A stretch of 64,000 nt of DNA, from assembly GCF_030052815.1 (NCBI RefSeq), contig NC_079505.1:18066822-18130821 (forward strand). The letters are read 5' to 3'. Below are positions 60,329-64,000 of this stretch, in pieces (the stretch's first letter is position 1; the number at the start of each line of letters is the position of its first letter). The stretch comes from Hevea brasiliensis (taxonomy: Eukaryota; Streptophyta; Magnoliopsida; Malpighiales; Euphorbiaceae). The position numbers and the translations under genes are program-made. The notes under the pieces are model-generated. The model did no database searches and was not told where the DNA came from. It saw nothing but the letters and a program-made list of their open reading frames with translations.

Positions 60329-62676
60329 ATACTACCTAATACTAGCAAATACCTACTTTATAAAAAGAGAGTCACATTTAGTGACTTTCAAAAGTGGGCA
60401 ACATAGAAGCCAAATCGACTTCCTCTTAACCAGGAAGACAAATAGAGCTCTATGCAAGGATTGCAAGGTCATTCCAGGAGAGGCTTTAACAAGTCAACAT
60501 AGGTTGGTGGTCTTGGATGTCAAGTTTAGGAACAATTCAAGTAAGGTCAGAAGAAATAGTGTAGCTCGAACAAAGTGGTGGGAGTTCAAAGGAGTAAAGC
60601 AAGTGAAGTTCAAAAATGAGCTTCTTGAGTCCGAAGTATGGAAGCTAGATATGGAGGCCAATGATATGTGGATACAGATGGCATCAAAGATTAGAGAAGT
60701 AGCTAGAAAAGTACTTGGGGAGTCTAAAGGACATGGACCACCCTCAAAAGAGAGATGGTGGTGGAATGAGGAAGTACAAAAGGCAGTGAAGAGAAAAAGG
60801 GAATGGTATAAGAAATTACTTAAATGTGATAATAATGAGGCATATGAACAGTACAAGATAGCAAAGAAAGAGGCAAAAAAGGCAGTTAGCCAAGCAAGAG
60901 CACAGGCCTTTGAAAAGTTATATGAGAAACTTGGAACTAAAGAAGGGGAGAAAGATATTTATAGATTAGCAAGGAGTAGAGAAAGGAAATGTCAAGATCT
61001 CAATCAAGTTAGGTGCATTAAGGATAAAGAAGGAAAAGTGTTGGTGAAAGATGAGGACATTAAAGAAAGATGGAGAAATTATTTTAATGATCTCTTTAAT
61101 AATAGTCAAAATGGAAATAGCGTGAATATAGATTATAGAACAATAGAAAAGAATGTAAATTATACTAGAAGGATTAGATCTTTAGAAGTAAAGGAAGCAC
61201 TTAAGAGAATGAAAGTAGGTAAAGCCTGTGGACCAGATGAAATACCAATTGAAGTGTGGAAGTATTTGGGAGATATGGGAGTGGCATGGTTAACTAAATT
61301 ATTTAATAAGATTCTAAACTCAAAGAAAATGCCTGATGAATGGAGGAAGAGTATTTTAGTACCTATTTTTAAAAATAAGGAAGACATACTGAGTTGCTCA
61401 AACTATAGGGAATTAAACTCATGAGCCATACTATGAAGTTGTGGGAGAGTTGTGGAGCATCGACTACGTCATGATACTTCTATCTCTCTCAATCAATTTG
61501 GTTTCATGCACAGGTCGTTCAACTATGGAAGCGGTCTTTCTCATTAGAAGCTTGATGGAAAAATATAGAGATGGGAAGAAAGATCTACACATGGTTTTTA
61601 TTGATTTGGAGAAGGCTTATGATAGTGTTCCAAGAGAGGTCTTATGGAATGCGTTAGAACAAAAGAGGGTATCTATTAGGTATATACAAGTATTGAAAGA
61701 TATGTATTAAGGAGCAACTACTATTGTGCGCACAGTGGGAGGGGACACAAGAGATTTTACGATCTCAAATGGATTACACCAAGGATCACCATAAGCACTT
61801 ACGTTTTTACATTAGTTTTAGATGAACTGACAAAACATATACAAGAGAGTATTCCTTGGTGCATGATGTTTGCGGATGATATTGTTATGATAGATGAGAC
61901 ACGAGAAGGAGTCAATAGGAAGCTAGAACTTTGGAGAAGTACTCTAGAGTCAAAGGGTTTTAAGTTAAGTAGAACAAAGAGAATACATGCATTACAAGTT
62001 CGGTGAAGGCCAAACGGTGATAGTGAAGGAGTTAGTTTGAATGGAGTGGCACTGTCCCAAAGTAATCACTTTAAATATCTAGGCTCGATCCTTCAAGTAG
62101 ATGGGGATGTGAGGATGATGTTAGTCATAGGATTAAAGCCGGATGGTTGAAGTGGAGACGTGCCACGGGAGTTTTATGTGATCGTAAGATTCACAATAAA
62201 TTAAAAGGAAAATTTTACCGCATGACCATACGTAGGCTATGCTATATGGTAGTGAGTGTTGGGCCTTTGAAAGAGTCGTATGCATCTAAGATAAGAGTTG
62301 CGAGAGATGAGAATGTTAAGGTGGATGAGTGGCCATACTAGACTAGATAAAGTCCGTAATGAAAGTATTAGAGAAAAGGTAGGAGTGGTGCCAATTGAAG
62401 ATAAGTTGAGAGAAGGGAGATTGAGGTGGTTTGGTCATGTGAAGCGTAGACATACGGAGGCTCCAGTTAGACAAGTAGAGCACATTAGGCTAGAGGATAG
62501 AAAGAAAAAAAGGGGTAGACCTAAATTGACTTGGAGGAGAGTAGTACAGCATGACTTAGAAGCATTACACATTTCTGAGGATTTAACCCAAAATCGTTCA
62601 GAGTGGAAAAAGCGAATCCATATAGCCGACCCCAAATTTTTGGGATAAAGGCTTAGTTGAGTTGAGTTGAGTTGAG
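60329..62676 (+). mobile_element. RTE-type LINE, second copy, 5'-truncated
   Basis: This 2348-bp element is flanked by a 20-bp direct repeat TAAAGAAAATTAAAAAGCTA (60309-60328 and 62677-62696). It begins near the end of the endonuclease domain ([12 protein letters not shown]). The frame at 60381-61424 is open for 347 codons into the reverse transcriptase (PIEVWKYLGD, WRKSILVPIFKNK). Then it carries indels, with FIDLEKAYDSVPREVLW, FADDIVMID and the C-terminal GRLRWFGHVKRR and RGRPKLTW segments in separate frames. It ends in GTTGAG repeats. It is the same family as the LINE at 20556-23276, in the opposite orientation. Confidence 0.93.
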
Positions 62677-62696
62677 TAAAGAAAATTAAAAAGCTA

Positions 62697-64000
62697 GTTT
62701 TTTTTTAATAATAAAGAAAATTACAAAGTTAATTTCTATTAATAAAGCAAATTAGAAATTAAATCAATAATAATAAACTATAAAACAACAAATTATTTTA
62801 TTGTAATTTAAAAAAAAAATGATTATTCATAACTGTAAAAGAATTTTAATATGGCCCTTCAAAAAGAGACCTAGTTTCATTATTGGTACTCTCTATCTCA
62901 CAAAAATATGGATTCTCTTTATAATATAAAGAGTAAACTATATATGATTATGAGAAATGATATATGTGGATTGAGAAAATCTAATAATCTCTCTTGTTTA
63001 TGAAGACGTGTTGACCACATTCCTTGCCCCCACTGCCAATGATGGAGCAAGAAATTTAGCTTAGGGGGGCCAAATTAAAATATATAATTTATTAATAAAT
63101 CACTTGCTTAGATGTTGATTGAAGAGATTAATTAACTAATGATGGTAAATCTATATAGTTAATTAATAGAATCGTTTCATAATTACATAATAAAAATATT
63201 TAATAAATATAATAACAAAAATAAAAAATTTTTTTGTAAGAAAAAATATTAATTTGCTAAAAATTAAATAGAACTACTATTAATTCAAAAATATAATGAA
63301 TGATTAATATTGTGAATGGCTAAATCTAATTCTGTATGGTTAATTAATAGAATCATTTCATAATTACATAATAAGAACATTTAATAAATATAATAACAAA
63401 AATAAAAAATTTATTTGTAAGAAAAAATATTAATTTGCTAAAAATTAAATAGAACTACTATTAATTCAAAAATATAATAAATGATTAATATTGTGAATGG
63501 CTAAATATAAATTATATTGATGGCCTAATATGAAAAATTTGTCCAATTTATCTCAAATCTATTTTTTTTTAAATATGAAAAGCAAATTCAATTAAAATTA
63601 TAGATTAAATAAAATAAATGACATGGTTTAACTTCTAATATTATGAAAGAAATTTTTTTTCCAACTTGAGTATGAAGACATTTCAGCAAGAAAAAAAAAT
63701 CCAAAATAGTAATGAGATTACAAGAAGAAAACTACTAATATTTTAAATTGATGAAAAAATGATAAGAAAATTATGTTAGACATTTTTTTTAATGATATTG
63801 TCCAATAATATAAATTTTAATGAATAAAAATTGGTGATTGTAGATTTGTTGGATGAGAAAAATGATAAAATAAAATTGATGAAGGATACAGGGCTAAGAG
63901 ACAATAACGATTTAGATTTTTTTTTTTAGTAAGAGAATATGTATTTCACTGTTAGTATCATCCTTTTAATAAACAATTTGGAGTTTTTTTTTATAAAATT
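62697..64000. other. AT-rich spacer to the window end
   Basis: No gene is supported. A string TTAGCTTAGGGGGGCCAAATT near 63055 resembles a motif common in plant repeats, but no element boundaries were found. The two-copy repeat at 63139-63508 lies here. Confidence 0.5.
63139..63508. repeat. Two-copy ~181-bp tandem repeat
   Basis: The unit includes TTAATTAATAGAATC.TTTCAT and AGAACTACTATTAATTC, repeated at a 181-bp offset (63169 versus 63350) with few differences. Boundaries are approximate. Confidence 0.85.

Overview
The window is plant nuclear DNA, almost certainly from a eudicot. It has GT-AG spliced genes, a P-class PPR gene, an LRR receptor-like kinase with the one-exon-per-LRR structure of subfamily VIII-1, and long AT-rich spacers. 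It also carries Ty3/gypsy solo LTRs, a Sirevirus-type Copia element, RTE-type LINEs and MITEs. The repeat style and gene similarities, judged from memory, suggest Malpighiales (a Euphorbiaceae such as Hevea or Manihot). That species-level guess is weak.

Layout. 0.36-2.1 kb: an LTR-like element with a 5-bp target duplication. 2.4-4.4 kb: a PPR gene (+) broken by two 1-bp frameshifts and a hAT-type MITE. 4.4-5.4 kb: antisense remnant of a retrotransposon 3' end. 7.7-16.0 kb: a ~4.6-kb tandem duplication holding a Tourist-like MITE and three decayed copies (A, B, C) of a HhH-GPD DNA glycosylase gene. 17.5-29.2 kb (minus): an apparently intact 19-exon LRR-RLK gene (948 codons) resembling Arabidopsis HPCA1 and its paralogues, with a LINE in intron 16. 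29.6-48 kb: nested and duplicated repeats. These are two copies of a ~2-kb AT-rich block, a perfect 250-bp palindrome, two gypsy LTRs arranged head-to-head, and an antisense solo LTR that contains a second solo LTR. 49.1-59.3 kb: a complete Sirevirus-like Copia retrotransposon with an env-like second ORF and two in-frame stops in gag-pol. 60.3-62.7 kb: a second RTE LINE on the plus strand. The remainder is AT-rich spacer.

Only the receptor kinase looks functional among host genes. It would be a plasma-membrane receptor whose extracellular LRR and Cys-rich region signals to a cytosolic Ser/Thr kinase. The PPR and glycosylase loci read as pseudogenes in this sequence, though some 1-bp lesions in homopolymers could be consensus errors. 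The rest is a record of transposition. Exact target duplications let several insertions be dated relative to one another. I found no operon, CRISPR array, rRNA or tRNA gene, and nothing that looks like a wholly new biological system.
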